Source: Paractinoplanes ferrugineus (GTDB lineage Bacteria > Actinomycetota > Actinomycetes > Mycobacteriales > Micromonosporaceae). From it: a stretch of 64,000 nt of DNA. The position numbers were made by a program, and so were the translations under genes. The notes beneath the pieces are model-generated. The model saw only the letters and a program-made list of their open reading frames with translations, had not been told where the DNA came from and did no database searches. Each line of letters opens with the position of its first letter. Within the stretch, counting starts at the first letter, position 1. The stretch is from the NCBI RefSeq assembly GCF_016862195.1, contig NZ_BOMM01000045.1:25016-89015 (forward strand), in the 5' to 3' direction. Shown piece by piece: positions 31,420-39,592 of the stretch.

Positions 31420-34125
31420 TCAGCTGGTCGCTGAGCAGGTGATCGGGGAGGGAACCGGGTTGGTGGTGCCGGTCAGACCCGCCAGGAAGCCGAACGTGGT
31501 GGTGCCGTTCGTGGCGAGCGTGCCGTTATAGCCGGCATTGACGACCTTGACCGTCGTGCCGGATTGGGTGCCGGTGCCGTTCCAGACCTGCGAGATGGTC
31601 TGGCCGCCGGTGAAGTTCCAGCCCACGGTCCAGCTCTTGGTGGCCGTGCCGCCGGTGTTCTGGACTGTCACCTCACCCTGCATGCCACCGCTCCACGCGC
31701 CGGTGACCTTGTAGGTGGCGGTGCAGCCCGACGCCCCGGTGGTCGGGGTGACGGTCGGGCCGGTGGTCGGGCTGACAGTCGGGCTGACAGTCGGGCTGAC
31801 AGTCGGGCTGACTGTCGGGCTGACCGTGGGACTGACCGTCGGGCTCGCGGTCGGCGTGCTCGTCGGGGACGTGGTCGGTGGCGTCGTGGCCGTCGTGGTC
31901 CGGTCCGCGTAGAGGATCCCGCGGCCGTTGGTGCCCAGGTAGACCCGGCCGAACACGTTCGGGTCGCCGGCCAGCGCGTCGCCCATGTTGCCGTACTGGT
32001 GGGCGTCGTCGTTGATCCGCACCCAGCTGGTGCCGCCGTCGTCGGAGCGGAAGACGCCGGTGACCGCGTCGACCGTGCCGACCAGGAAGATCGCCTTGTG
32101 ACTCTGGCCCGGTGCGGCCTTGCCGAAGGCGACGTTGATGCCGGACGTCACCGAGGTGACCTTGGTGAAGGTGGTGCCGGAGTCGGTCGACTTGAACAGC
32201 CCCGTCTCCCCGGCGACCCAGACCTCACCCGCGGTGCCCGGGACGGCCTTGAGGTGCAACCGGCCCGTGGTCGGCAGCGACACCGAGGACGCGGTGAACG
32301 TCGCGCCGCCGTCCTTGCTCGTGTAGAACTTCCCCGCCGCGTACGCGTAGAAGGTCTTGGGGTTGACCCGGTCCGATTCGACGATCGCCCCGGTGGGAAT
32401 CCCCGTCGACGCGGTCCACGAGCTGCCTCGGGTGGTCGAGTAGTAGACCCCGGTGCCCTGCGGCGACCAGACCATGGCGCCGGCGTCGGCACCGACCGCG
32501 ATGGTTCCGCCGCCGGTCACCCCGGACGGTTCCTGGCCCTGGTACCAGTTCTTGCCGCCGTCGGTGCTGATGCCGATGTGCGGGGCAGCGTCGGCGTTCC
32601 CGACTCGCGCGAACACTGTGGGCGTGAGTTCGGCGAAGTCGAGGGACGTGTTGCTGCTCAGCGTCGGGGTGTCGTGGAAGCTGGGTTGCACCGCGTCGAG
32701 TGACGCGTGGTAGAAGCCGCTGATGTCACCGAGCGCGCTGACCAGCGGTGCACCGGTCGGCGGAGCGGCGAGGTCGAGGACGGCCGTCTCCTCGAGGCCC
32801 TTGGCGACCGGCTTGATCGTGATCTTGGTGCCGGCGTCCCAGTTCGTCAGGTTCGACGTGCCGTAGACGGTGGCGCCGGTGCCGTAGAACATCCGGTCGG
32901 AGTTGTACGGGTCGATCGCGAGGGACTCGTTCATCCAGCCGAGCTTCGGGGTGGACTCCGGCGGTTGCGGGTTGGTGTTGAAGTCCAGCCAGGGGTTGGC
33001 CGAGATGTCCATGGTGTAGCGCTTGGACATGCTGGGGTAGCTGGTCCAGTCCCAGGCCCGGGTCCAGGTGGCCCCGTTGTCGGTGCTGCGGAAGAAGATC
33101 GCGTCCGGCCACCAGGAGATCTGGGTGGCGACCATCAGCGTGCCCGGGTGCAGGGTGTCGACCGTGAGGCCGGAGTAGCCGTAGTAGGCGTCCGCCGTCG
33201 GGGTCGGGGTGATGTTGGTCCAGGTCCCGGTCGAGATCTGGTATTTCCAGACCTGGCCGGCCGCGCCGTCGTACGGTCCGCCGGTGTCGCTGGTGGCGAT
33301 GTAGAGGTAGTCGCCCTGGACGACGCCCTTGTGGGCGAGGTAACCGGTGGGCTGACCGGCGACGCGGGTCCAGGTGGTGCCGCCGTCGGCCGACGTGTAG
33401 AGCGGGTTGGCCTTGTCCCCGACACCCACGAAGATGCGGTTGGCGGCGCCGAACGTGACCCAGCTCAGACCCTGGTTCTGGTTGAGGTAGTTGTTGGTGT
33501 CGGACGCGTCCTGCACGTAGTTGCCGACGTTCGGGAAGCTGGTGACCTTGCTGAACGTCACGCCGTAGTCGGTACTGCGGTAGAGGCCGTTGCCGCCCTC
33601 GGCGGCGAAGTACACGTTCTTGTGGTTGTTCGGGTCGACGGCGAGCCGCTCACCGATGCCCCGGCCGGGCATGTTGCCGCCGTTCTTGAACGGCAGCGTG
33701 GTGATCTGCCAGGTGTTTCCCTTGTCCGAGGAGCGCAGGATGGCGCCGTTGTTCGGATCCCAGTCGTTGGTGTACATGCCGACCGCCGCATAGACCCGGT
33801 TGGTGTCGACCGGGTCGGGCGCGATGGACAGGACGCCGTTGTAGCCCCAGTTGTTCTGGCCGACCCAGTCGAGCAGCGGGGTCCAGCTCTGGCCGGCCTC
33901 GTTCCATCGGTAGGCGCCACCGATGTCGGTGCGGGCGTAGATCAGGTTCTTCTCGCCCGGGTTGAAGACGATGGCCGGGACGAAGCCACCCCCGTCGATC
34001 CGGACGTTCTTCCAGTTGTACGGGTCGGCCGCGGTCGCCGACGCCGTGTTGGGCGAGGCCAGGGCGACCGCCACCACCCCGGCTAACAGGGCGGCGATGC
34101 TCGCCCCGATGGCTACCCTTCTCAT
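31420..34125 (-). CDS. Secreted xyloglucanase (GH74) with C-terminal CBM2
   Basis: Extracellular xyloglucan-specific endoglucanase of 901 residues. The signal peptide (MRRVAIGAS... to ASATAA) is followed by a two-propeller GH74 domain. The two catalytic aspartates are likely in LIYARTDIGGAYRW and LVSALGDISGFYH. Typical blocks are WVGQNNWGYNGVLSIA, GRGIGERLAVDPNNHKN and LGWMNESLAIDPYNSDRMFYGTG. A Thr/Pro linker built from PTVS units leads to a CBM2 (about GCTATYKVTGAWSGG to the end). I chose ATG 34125 because GGAAGG lies eight bases before it; an ATG five codons upstream is possible. A CebR-type box lies 30 nt before this start. It is the first gene of the GH74-GH48-AA10 operon. Confidence 0.94.
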   Translation of the reverse strand: MRRVAIGASIAALLAGVVAVALASPNTASATAADPYNWKNVRIDGGGFVPAIVFNPGEKNLIYARTDIGGAYRWNEAGQSWTPLLDWVGQNNWGYNGVLSIAPDPVDTNRVYAAVGMYTNDWDPNNGAILRSSDKGNTWQITTLPFKNGGNMPGRGIGERLAVDPNNHKNVYFAAEGGNGLYRSTDYGVTFSKVTSFPNVGNYVQDASDTNNYLNQNQGLSWVTFGAANRIFVGVGDKANPLYTSADGGTTWTRVAGQPTGYLAHKGVVQGDYLYIATSDTGGPYDGAAGQVWKYQISTGTWTNITPTPTADAYYGYSGLTVDTLHPGTLMVATQISWWPDAIFFRSTDNGATWTRAWDWTSYPSMSKRYTMDISANPWLDFNTNPQPPESTPKLGWMNESLAIDPYNSDRMFYGTGATVYGTSNLTNWDAGTKITIKPVAKGLEETAVLDLAAPPTGAPLVSALGDISGFYHASLDAVQPSFHDTPTLSSNTSLDFAELTPTVFARVGNADAAPHIGISTDGGKNWYQGQEPSGVTGGGTIAVGADAGAMVWSPQGTGVYYSTTRGSSWTASTGIPTGAIVESDRVNPKTFYAYAAGKFYTSKDGGATFTASSVSLPTTGRLHLKAVPGTAGEVWVAGETGLFKSTDSGTTFTKVTSVTSGINVAFGKAAPGQSHKAIFLVGTVDAVTGVFRSDDGGTSWVRINDDAHQYGNMGDALAGDPNVFGRVYLGTNGRGILYADRTTTATTPPTTSPTSTPTASPTVSPTVSPTVSPTVSPTVSPTVSPTTGPTVTPTTGASGCTATYKVTGAWSGGMQGEVTVQNTGGTATKSWTVGWNFTGGQTISQVWNGTGTQSGTTVKVVNAGYNGTLATNGTTTFGFLAGLTGTTNPVPSPITCSATS
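31766..31852. repeat. Twelve-base tandem repeat in the GH74 linker
   Basis: Six to seven copies of a 12-bp unit close to gtcgggctgaca on the plus strand, coding PTVS on the minus strand. The left four copies are almost identical and those to the right have drifted, which suggests recent expansion by slippage inside the linker. Confidence 0.8.
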
Positions 34126-34155
34126 CCGGGCACCTTCCATAGACGTACGTGCACA

Positions 34156-34169
34156 TGGGAGCGCTCCCA
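34156..34169. promoter_or_regulatory. CebR-type operator upstream of GH74-GH48-AA10
   Basis: Perfect TGGGAGCGCTCCCA palindrome, identical to the one at 4876-4889 and to the Streptomyces CebR box. It lies exactly 30 nt before the GH74 start codon, as the first box does before PL11. It predicts repression of the cellulase operon until cello-oligosaccharides are present. Confidence 0.88.
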
Positions 34170-34461
34170 GAAGCGTCCGGCCTGAGACACATCGCTGTCA
34201 AGCCCTGGAAACATCGAGTTGACAATGCTGAATCTACGGGCGCTTTTCGGAAATGCTTTTCGCGCTAACCGCAATGAATTGACTGAACTCAATCGCTTAA
34301 ACGTTCAGCAACGCCTTGAAATGGGCCGAACACTTACCGTCAACCAACGGGACGTTCAGGTGTTTTCGGCGCTGTGTATCATCCTGGCGTTGATTGCCAG
34401 GACGACACCGGGGTATCCACGGTCCGGTCAGCGGATCGGACCGGCGGTGGAGGAGCGTTGC
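34170..34461. other. AT-richer upstream region of the UDP-glucose dehydrogenase gene
   Basis: A 292-bp non-coding stretch with clearly lower GC than its surroundings between about 34200 and 34400. It holds TTGACA at 34219-34224, a near repeat of GCTTTTCG (two copies about 15 bp apart, from 34240), a possible promoter (TTGATT at 34390 and TATCCA at 34414, 18-bp spacer) and an inverted repeat GGTCCG-N10-CGGACC near 34430. The dehydrogenase frame stays open back to 34219, but the text does not resemble a UDP-glucose dehydrogenase N-terminus. Confidence 0.4.
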
Positions 34462-35826
34462 ATGAAGGTTTGCGTTGTCGGTACGGGCTATGTCGGCCTT
34501 ACTACCGGGGTCAGTCTCGCGTTCCTCGGGCATGAGGTGACCTGCGTCGATCTGGATCAGCAGAAGGTCGACATGCTCACCGCGGGCCGGTGCCCCATCT
34601 ACGAGCCGGGAATGGACGACCTGCTGTCCGAGGCCGCCGCCAATCTGACGTTCACCACCAGCTACGCCGAGGCGGTGCCCGGCGCCGATGTGGTCTTCGT
34701 CGCAGTGCAGACCCCGTCGGCCGACGACGGCAGCCCCGACCTGCGCTATCTGCGCTCGGCCGCGGAGAGCGTGGCGCAGAACCTCGACCACGACTTCACC
34801 GTCGTGGTCAACAAGTCGACCGTGCCGATCGGCAGCGGCAACTGGGTCGACGCGATTCTTCGCGAGTCGTTCGCGCAGCGCACCGACCGGCCCGAGGGCT
34901 GCGAATTCTCGGTGGCCTCCAATCCCGAGTTCCTGCGCGAGGGCAATGCGATCCACGACACGCTCTTCCCCGACCGAATCGTGATCGGCTCCGACAATCC
35001 GCGCGGCCTGCAGGTGCTCAACCAGCTTTATCGGCCGATCATCAACCAGACGTTCACGGCGCCGAGCTTCTCGCCGCGCCCCGACGACATCGGCGCGGTC
35101 CCGCTGGTCTCCACCGACCTCGCCTCGGCCGAACTCATCAAGTACGCGGCCAACGCGTTCCTGGCGCTGAAGATCAGCTACGCGAACGAGATCGGCCAGC
35201 TCGCCGCCAAGGTGGGCGCCGACATCACCGAGGTGACCCGGGGCATGGGTCTCGACCAGCGGATCGGCTCGCGCTTCCTGCAGGCCGGCGTCGGCTGGGG
35301 CGGGTCCTGCTTCGGCAAGGACACCAAGGCCCTGATCGCCACCGCGGCCGAGTACAACTACTCGATGCCGATCGTGCAGGCCGCCCGCGAGGTCAACGAC
35401 CGGCAGCGGCTCATCGCGGTCGAGCGCCTGCAGGACGAGCTGCGCATCCTCAAGGGCCGCAAGATCGGCCTGCTCGGCATCGCGTTCAAGCCCAACACCG
35501 ACGACCTGCGCGACTCGCCGGCGCTCGACATCGCCAACCTGCTGATCGCCCGCGGCGCCCGGGTGCGGCTGCACGACCCGATCGCCGGCGAGCGCTTCCA
35601 GCGTGAACAGCCCGAGCTCGCGCCCTACCTGCGCGAGTCGCTCGACGACCTGTTCGACGACTGCGACGCGGTCGTGCTGGTCACCGAGTGGGCGCAGTAC
35701 CTCGAACTGGACTGGGGCAAGTTCGTCGGCCTCATGCGCACGCCGATCCTGCTGGACGGCCGGCATGTGCTGGACAGCGAGCGGATGGCCCGGCTCGGCT
35801 ACAAATACTTGGCAATCGCCGGATAA
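34462..35826 (+). CDS. ugd: UDP-glucose 6-dehydrogenase
   Basis: NAD-dependent enzyme that oxidises UDP-glucose to UDP-glucuronate for surface polysaccharide synthesis; 454 residues. The N-terminal Rossmann motif is VCVVGTGYVGLTTGVSLAFLGHEV. VQTPSADDGSPDLRYL and NKSTVPIGSG follow. The catalytic cysteine is in GVGWGGSCFGKDTKALI, and the C-terminal domain contains GLLGIAFKPNTDDLRDSPALDIANLLIARGARVRLHDP and AVVLVTEWAQY. Start ATG 34462 with GGAGGAG six bases upstream; an 81-codon upstream extension in frame is judged non-coding. No other polysaccharide genes are adjacent. The low-GC upstream region may hold complex control signals. Confidence 0.95.
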   Translation: MKVCVVGTGYVGLTTGVSLAFLGHEVTCVDLDQQKVDMLTAGRCPIYEPGMDDLLSEAAANLTFTTSYAEAVPGADVVFVAVQTPSADDGSPDLRYLRSAAESVAQNLDHDFTVVVNKSTVPIGSGNWVDAILRESFAQRTDRPEGCEFSVASNPEFLREGNAIHDTLFPDRIVIGSDNPRGLQVLNQLYRPIINQTFTAPSFSPRPDDIGAVPLVSTDLASAELIKYAANAFLALKISYANEIGQLAAKVGADITEVTRGMGLDQRIGSRFLQAGVGWGGSCFGKDTKALIATAAEYNYSMPIVQAAREVNDRQRLIAVERLQDELRILKGRKIGLLGIAFKPNTDDLRDSPALDIANLLIARGARVRLHDPIAGERFQREQPELAPYLRESLDDLFDDCDAVVLVTEWAQYLELDWGKFVGLMRTPILLDGRHVLDSERMARLGYKYLAIAG

Positions 35827-35861
35827 GCCCGTTTCAGCCCAGACACCCCGGCCGTCTCGCC

Positions 35862-35878
35862 GGATATCCCAGATATCC
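35862..35878 (+). terminator. Candidate hairpin after ugd
   Basis: GGATATC-CCA-GATATCC, a perfect 7-bp stem 35 nt after the ugd stop codon, embedded in GC-rich flanks that can extend the pairing. No T-run, so it could equally be a protein-binding palindrome. Confidence 0.4.
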
Positions 35879-35943
35879 AGCGGGCCGGCCGGCCTGCGTC
35901 TAGGGTCTGGTCAGGGGCTTTGGGGGTGTGACCAGCAGTTCTC

Positions 35944-35959
35944 CCTTAACCGGTTAAGG
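35944..35959. promoter_or_regulatory. LacI-type palindrome upstream of the alpha-glucoside transporter
   Basis: Perfect 16-bp palindrome CCTTAACCGGTTAAGG with the central CG step typical of LacI/GalR-family operators. It lies 149 bp before the binding-protein start. Further down, CGACGTC-TTCG-GACGTCG (36064-36081) could form a UUCG-capped hairpin in the leader RNA. No LacI gene is in the window. Confidence 0.65.
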
Positions 35960-36108
35960 TGCCAGATCGCCGCTGCCGTATCGTTACCGAGTCGATCGAG
36001 CGGAAATCATTGCGCAACGTCCCGGTTACCTCTTGACTGTGAGCCAAGTAGCGCTTCGGACGGCGACGTCTTCGGACGTCGGAGGCGCGATTTGACATAG
36101 GGAGCGGT

Positions 36109-37482
36109 ATGTTCGGTCAACCTAGGAGCCCGCGTTTCCGGGCCGCGCTCGCCGGCACGCTCAGTGCCGGGCTGGTTCTCAGCATCGCAGCTTGCGGCGG
36201 CAGCGACGACTCCGACAGCGACACCTCGTCGAACGCCTCGGCGTCGGCGATCGACTGTGCGCCATACACGAAGTTCGGCGACATCAAGGGCAAGACGGTC
36301 TCCATCTACACGGGCATCGTCACTCCTGAGGACACGCCGCACATCAACTCGTACAAGCCTTTCGAGACCTGCACGGGCGCGACGGTGAAGTACGAGGGCG
36401 ACAAGTCCTTCGAGACCCAGATCCTGGTCCGGGCCAAGGCCGGCAACCCGCCGGACCTCGCCATCGTGCCCCAGCCCGGCCTGCTCAAGCAGCTCGTGGC
36501 CACCGGCAAGGCGGTCGTGGCGCCGGACGAGGTCTCGGCCAACGTCGACAAGTTCTGGGGCAAGGACTGGAAGGCCTACGCCACCATCGACGGCAAGTTC
36601 TACGCCGCGCCGCTGGGCGCGAGCGTGAAGTCGCTGGTGTGGTACTCGCCGAAGGACTTCAAGGACTCCAACTACGAGGTCCCCACCACCCTCGACCAGC
36701 TCAAGGCCCTCAGCGACAAGATGGTCGCCGACGGCAAGAAGCCGTGGTGCGCGGGCATCTCCTCGGGTGACGCGACCGGCTGGCCGGTCACCGACTGGAT
36801 GGAAGACTTCATGCTCCGCACCGCGGGCGTGGACGAGTACGACAAGTGGGTCAACCACCAGATCGCGTTCAACAGCCCGGAGCCGACCGCGGCCCTCGAC
36901 GCTGTCGGCGGCTACCTGAAGAACGACAAGTACGTCAACGGTGGTCTCGGCGACGTCAAGAGCATCGCGACCACCACGTTCCAGGACGCCGGCCTGCCGA
37001 TCCTCGACGGCCAGTGCGAGATGCACCGCCAGGCGAGCTTCTACGCGGCCAACTGGCCCAAGGGCACCAAGGTCTCGCAGGACGGCGACGTCTTCGCGTT
37101 CTACCTGCCCGGCAAGGACGCGACCACCAAGCCGGTTCTCGGCGGCGGCGAGTTCGTCCTGTCGTTCGCGGACCGTCCCGAGGTCAAGGCGTTCCAGACC
37201 TACCTGTCCTCCGACACCTGGGCCAACACCAAGGCCAAGCTGTCCAGCGGCTGGGTCTCGGCCAACAAGGGTCTCGACCCGAACAACCTGACCAGCCCGA
37301 TCGACCAGCTCGCGGCCAAGATCCTGCTCGACCCGGCCACCCAGTTCCGGTTCGACGGTTCCGACCAGATGCCCGCGGCCGTCGGCTCGGACGCGTTCTG
37401 GAAGCAGGCGACCAGCTGGATCACCGGCCAGGACACCAAGACCACGGTGGACAACATCGAAAAGGCCTGGCCGAAGAAGTAA
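36109..37482 (+). CDS. aglE: Alpha-glucoside ABC transporter binding lipoprotein (AglE-like)
   Basis: Extracellular solute-binding lipoprotein (family 1) of 457 residues. The signal peptide ends in a lipobox (LSIAAC) at about residue 25, followed by a Ser/Asp-rich tether. Diagnostic blocks resemble rhizobial AglE: PPDLAIVPQPGLL, VKSLVWYSPKDF, KKPWCAGISSGDATGWPVTDWMEDFMLRT and FRFDGSDQMPAAVGSDAFW. AglE-type proteins bind alpha-glucosides such as sucrose, maltose and trehalose, which fits the amylases in this window. Start ATG 36109 with GGGAG four bases upstream. It is the first gene of aglE-aglF-aglG; a stable hairpin separates it from the permeases. No ATPase gene is present, as is common in actinobacteria that share MsiK. 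Confidence 0.85.
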   Translation: MFGQPRSPRFRAALAGTLSAGLVLSIAACGGSDDSDSDTSSNASASAIDCAPYTKFGDIKGKTVSIYTGIVTPEDTPHINSYKPFETCTGATVKYEGDKSFETQILVRAKAGNPPDLAIVPQPGLLKQLVATGKAVVAPDEVSANVDKFWGKDWKAYATIDGKFYAAPLGASVKSLVWYSPKDFKDSNYEVPTTLDQLKALSDKMVADGKKPWCAGISSGDATGWPVTDWMEDFMLRTAGVDEYDKWVNHQIAFNSPEPTAALDAVGGYLKNDKYVNGGLGDVKSIATTTFQDAGLPILDGQCEMHRQASFYAANWPKGTKVSQDGDVFAFYLPGKDATTKPVLGGGEFVLSFADRPEVKAFQTYLSSDTWANTKAKLSSGWVSANKGLDPNNLTSPIDQLAAKILLDPATQFRFDGSDQMPAAVGSDAFWKQATSWITGQDTKTTVDNIEKAWPKK

Positions 37483-37506
37483 TCCGAACTGAATAGATCT
37501 ACCCAA

Positions 37507-37542
37507 GGCCGGTCGGGAGGCGTAACAATCTCCCGGCCGGCC
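37507..37542 (+). terminator. Intercistronic hairpin between binding protein and permease genes
   Basis: GGCCGGTCGGGAG pairs with CTCCCGGCCGGCC (13 pairs, one wobble) around a 10-nt loop, 24 nt after the aglE stop. It lacks a T-run. Such hairpins often protect the upstream mRNA or attenuate transcription, so the binding protein is made in excess of the permeases. Confidence 0.6.
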
Positions 37543-37591
37543 TCACCCTCTCTCACCACCACCACATAGCAACAAAGGAGGTACGGGTCGC

Positions 37592-38572
37592 GTGTTCAAC
37601 ACCGCCTCCACCACCCCAGGCAAGCTGTTACAGATGCTCGCCGCCCTACTGCTGTTCGCAGCGATCATGGGCGTCATCCTTTTCATCGCGGGACGACTCG
37701 GCCGCGGCAAGAACGGCGACAAGTGGGTGGGGTACATCTACCTCCTCCCGGCCGTCTTGATGCTGCTCATCGGTCTCGTCTACCCCGGTCTCCGCACCAT
37801 CTACGAGTCGTTCTTCGACGCGGCCGGCAACGCCTTCATCGGGTTCGACAACTACAAGACGATCTTCACCAACGAGGACGAGCTCACCGTTCTGCGCAAC
37901 ACGGTGTTCTGGGTCGTCTTCACCCCGTTCGTGGCGACCGCGGTCGGCCTGGTCTACGCGATCCTGGTCGACAAGTCCCGGATGGAGTCGTTCGCCAAGG
38001 CCCTGATCTTCCTGCCGATGTCGATCTCCTTCGTGGCGGCCTCGGTCATCTGGAAGTTCATGTACGAGTACCGCCCCGACCAGGGCAGCGTGAAGCAGAT
38101 CGGCCTGATCAACCAGATCATCGTCTGGCTCGGCGGCAAGCCGGTGCAGCTGCTGATCGAGTCGCCCCTCAACACGTTCCTGCTGATCATCGTGATGATC
38201 TGGATCCAGGCCGGCTTCGCGATGACCATCCTGTCGGCGGCGATCAAGGCGATCCCGGACGACATCGTCGAGGCCGCCCGCCTCGACGGCGTCAACGCGT
38301 GGAGCATGTTCCGGAGCATCACGCTGCCGAGCGTGCGCCCGACCGTCGTGGTCGTGCTCACCACGATCGGTATCGGCACGCTGAAGGTCTTCGACATCGT
38401 CCGCACCATGACCGGCGGCCAGTTCAAGACCAACGTCGTGGCCAACGAGTTCTACAGCCAGACGTTCCGAGCGGACAACCAGGGTCTCGGCGCCGCCCTC
38501 GCGGTGCTGCTGTTCATCCTGGTCATCCCGATCGTCGCGTACAACATCCGCCAGGTCCGTCAGGGGGCATGA
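37592..38572 (+). CDS. aglF: Alpha-glucoside ABC transporter permease 1 (AglF-like)
   Basis: Integral membrane subunit of a CUT1-type sugar importer, 326 residues with about seven to eight hydrophobic segments. A first helix (MLAALLLFAAIMGVILFIAGRL) precedes the permease domain proper, which starts near WVGYIYLLPAVLMLLIGLVYPGLRTIYESF. The EAA loop that contacts the ATPase is present as DDIVEAARLDGVNAWSMFRSITLPSVRPT. Start GTG 37592 with an excellent AAAGGAGGT eight bases upstream. The stop overlaps the next start. Substrate assignment follows from the AglE-like binding protein. Confidence 0.88.
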   Translation: MFNTASTTPGKLLQMLAALLLFAAIMGVILFIAGRLGRGKNGDKWVGYIYLLPAVLMLLIGLVYPGLRTIYESFFDAAGNAFIGFDNYKTIFTNEDELTVLRNTVFWVVFTPFVATAVGLVYAILVDKSRMESFAKALIFLPMSISFVAASVIWKFMYEYRPDQGSVKQIGLINQIIVWLGGKPVQLLIESPLNTFLLIIVMIWIQAGFAMTILSAAIKAIPDDIVEAARLDGVNAWSMFRSITLPSVRPTVVVVLTTIGIGTLKVFDIVRTMTGGQFKTNVVANEFYSQTFRADNQGLGAALAVLLFILVIPIVAYNIRQVRQGA

Positions 38573-39486
38573 TGAGCATCGTCACTCCGCTGACGACCGG
38601 CCCGGAGATCACGCCGAAGCAGCTGTCCGCGTCCGCGGTCGCCAAGAAGAAGCTCAGCTCGCCGTGGGCGTCGCTGGCCGCGATCGTCATCGCGGTGCTG
38701 TGGACGATTCCCACGTTCGGCCTGCTGGTCTCGTCGTTCCGGCCCGAGCGCGCGATCAAACGCACCGGCTGGTGGACGTTCTTCAGCGACCCCCAGGTCA
38801 CCTTCGACAACTACAAGGCCGTCTTCGGCGCCGACGGCGGCGTCAACATGGCCGACTTCTTCGTCAACTCGCTGGTGATCTGCATCCCCGCGGTGCTGAT
38901 CCCCCTCGCGCTGGCGTCGCTCTCGGCCTACGCGTTCGCCTGGATCGAGTTCAAGGGCAAGAACTTCCTGTTCCTGGCCATCTTCGCGCTCCAGATCGTG
39001 CCCCTGCAGGTCACCCTGATCCCGGTCCTCGAGATCTTCGTGAAGCTGCACTTGACCGGCACGTTCTGGACGCTGTGGCTGGCCCACTCGACGTTCGCCC
39101 TGCCCCTGGCGATCTACCTGCTGCACAACTTCATGAAGGAGATCCCCGCGGGGTTGATCGAGGCGGCGCGCATCGACGGCGCCGGCCACGTGTCGATCTT
39201 CTTCCGAGTCATGTTGCCGCTGCTCACTCCGGCTCTGGCGGCGTTCGGCATCTTCCAGTTCCTGTGGGTCTGGAACGACCTGCTGGTCGCCCTGGTCTTC
39301 GCCGGCGGCGGCAACGAGGTCGCACCGATCACCCTGCAGCTGGCCAACCTGAGCGGCACGAGAGGCACCGCCTGGCAGCTCCTGTCGGCCGGCGCGTTCG
39401 TCTCGATCCTCGTCCCGGTGACGGTGTTCCTGCTGCTCCAGCGCTACTTCGTCAGGGGTCTGCTGGCCGGAAGCGTCAAGGGCTAG
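38572..39486 (+). CDS. aglG: Alpha-glucoside ABC transporter permease 2 (AglG-like)
   Basis: Second membrane subunit of the importer, 304 residues with about six transmembrane segments. The EAA loop is PAGLIEAARIDGAGHVSIFFRVMLPLLTPA and the C-terminus is QRYFVRGLLAGSVKG, both typical of AglG and related CUT1 permeases. Two ATG codons (38569 and 38572) overlap the aglF TGA; the second gives a better distance to the GGGGG ribosome-binding sequence. A 21-bp-stem terminator ends the operon. Confidence 0.88.
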   Translation: MSIVTPLTTGPEITPKQLSASAVAKKKLSSPWASLAAIVIAVLWTIPTFGLLVSSFRPERAIKRTGWWTFFSDPQVTFDNYKAVFGADGGVNMADFFVNSLVICIPAVLIPLALASLSAYAFAWIEFKGKNFLFLAIFALQIVPLQVTLIPVLEIFVKLHLTGTFWTLWLAHSTFALPLAIYLLHNFMKEIPAGLIEAARIDGAGHVSIFFRVMLPLLTPALAAFGIFQFLWVWNDLLVALVFAGGGNEVAPITLQLANLSGTRGTAWQLLSAGAFVSILVPVTVFLLLQRYFVRGLLAGSVKG

Positions 39487-39494
39487 GTTTTCTC

Positions 39495-39539
39495 CACGCC
39501 GAAAGGCCGCGTCCGGATCGGACGCGGCCTTTCGGCGTG
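39495..39539 (+). terminator. Very long perfect terminator after the aglEFG operon
   Basis: Perfect 21-bp stem beginning CACGCCGAAAGGCC and closing GGCCTTTCGGCGTG around a GAT loop, 9 nt after the stop codon. It contains AAAGGCC/GGCCTTT near the base, typical of actinobacterial terminators. Confidence 0.9.
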
Positions 39540-39592
39540 TCGCGGGTTCGACCGATATTGAAGTCCACCCCGACCCGGGCGCAGGATGTGGC

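Noticed and set aside
31766..31852. CRISPR-like array
   Set aside because: The 12-bp units are contiguous, without spacers, and code a PTVS linker in frame.
34219..34461. An 81-residue N-terminal extension of UDP-glucose dehydrogenase
   Set aside because: The family starts at the Rossmann motif, a strong ribosome-binding site precedes ATG 34462, and the extension shows no family similarity.
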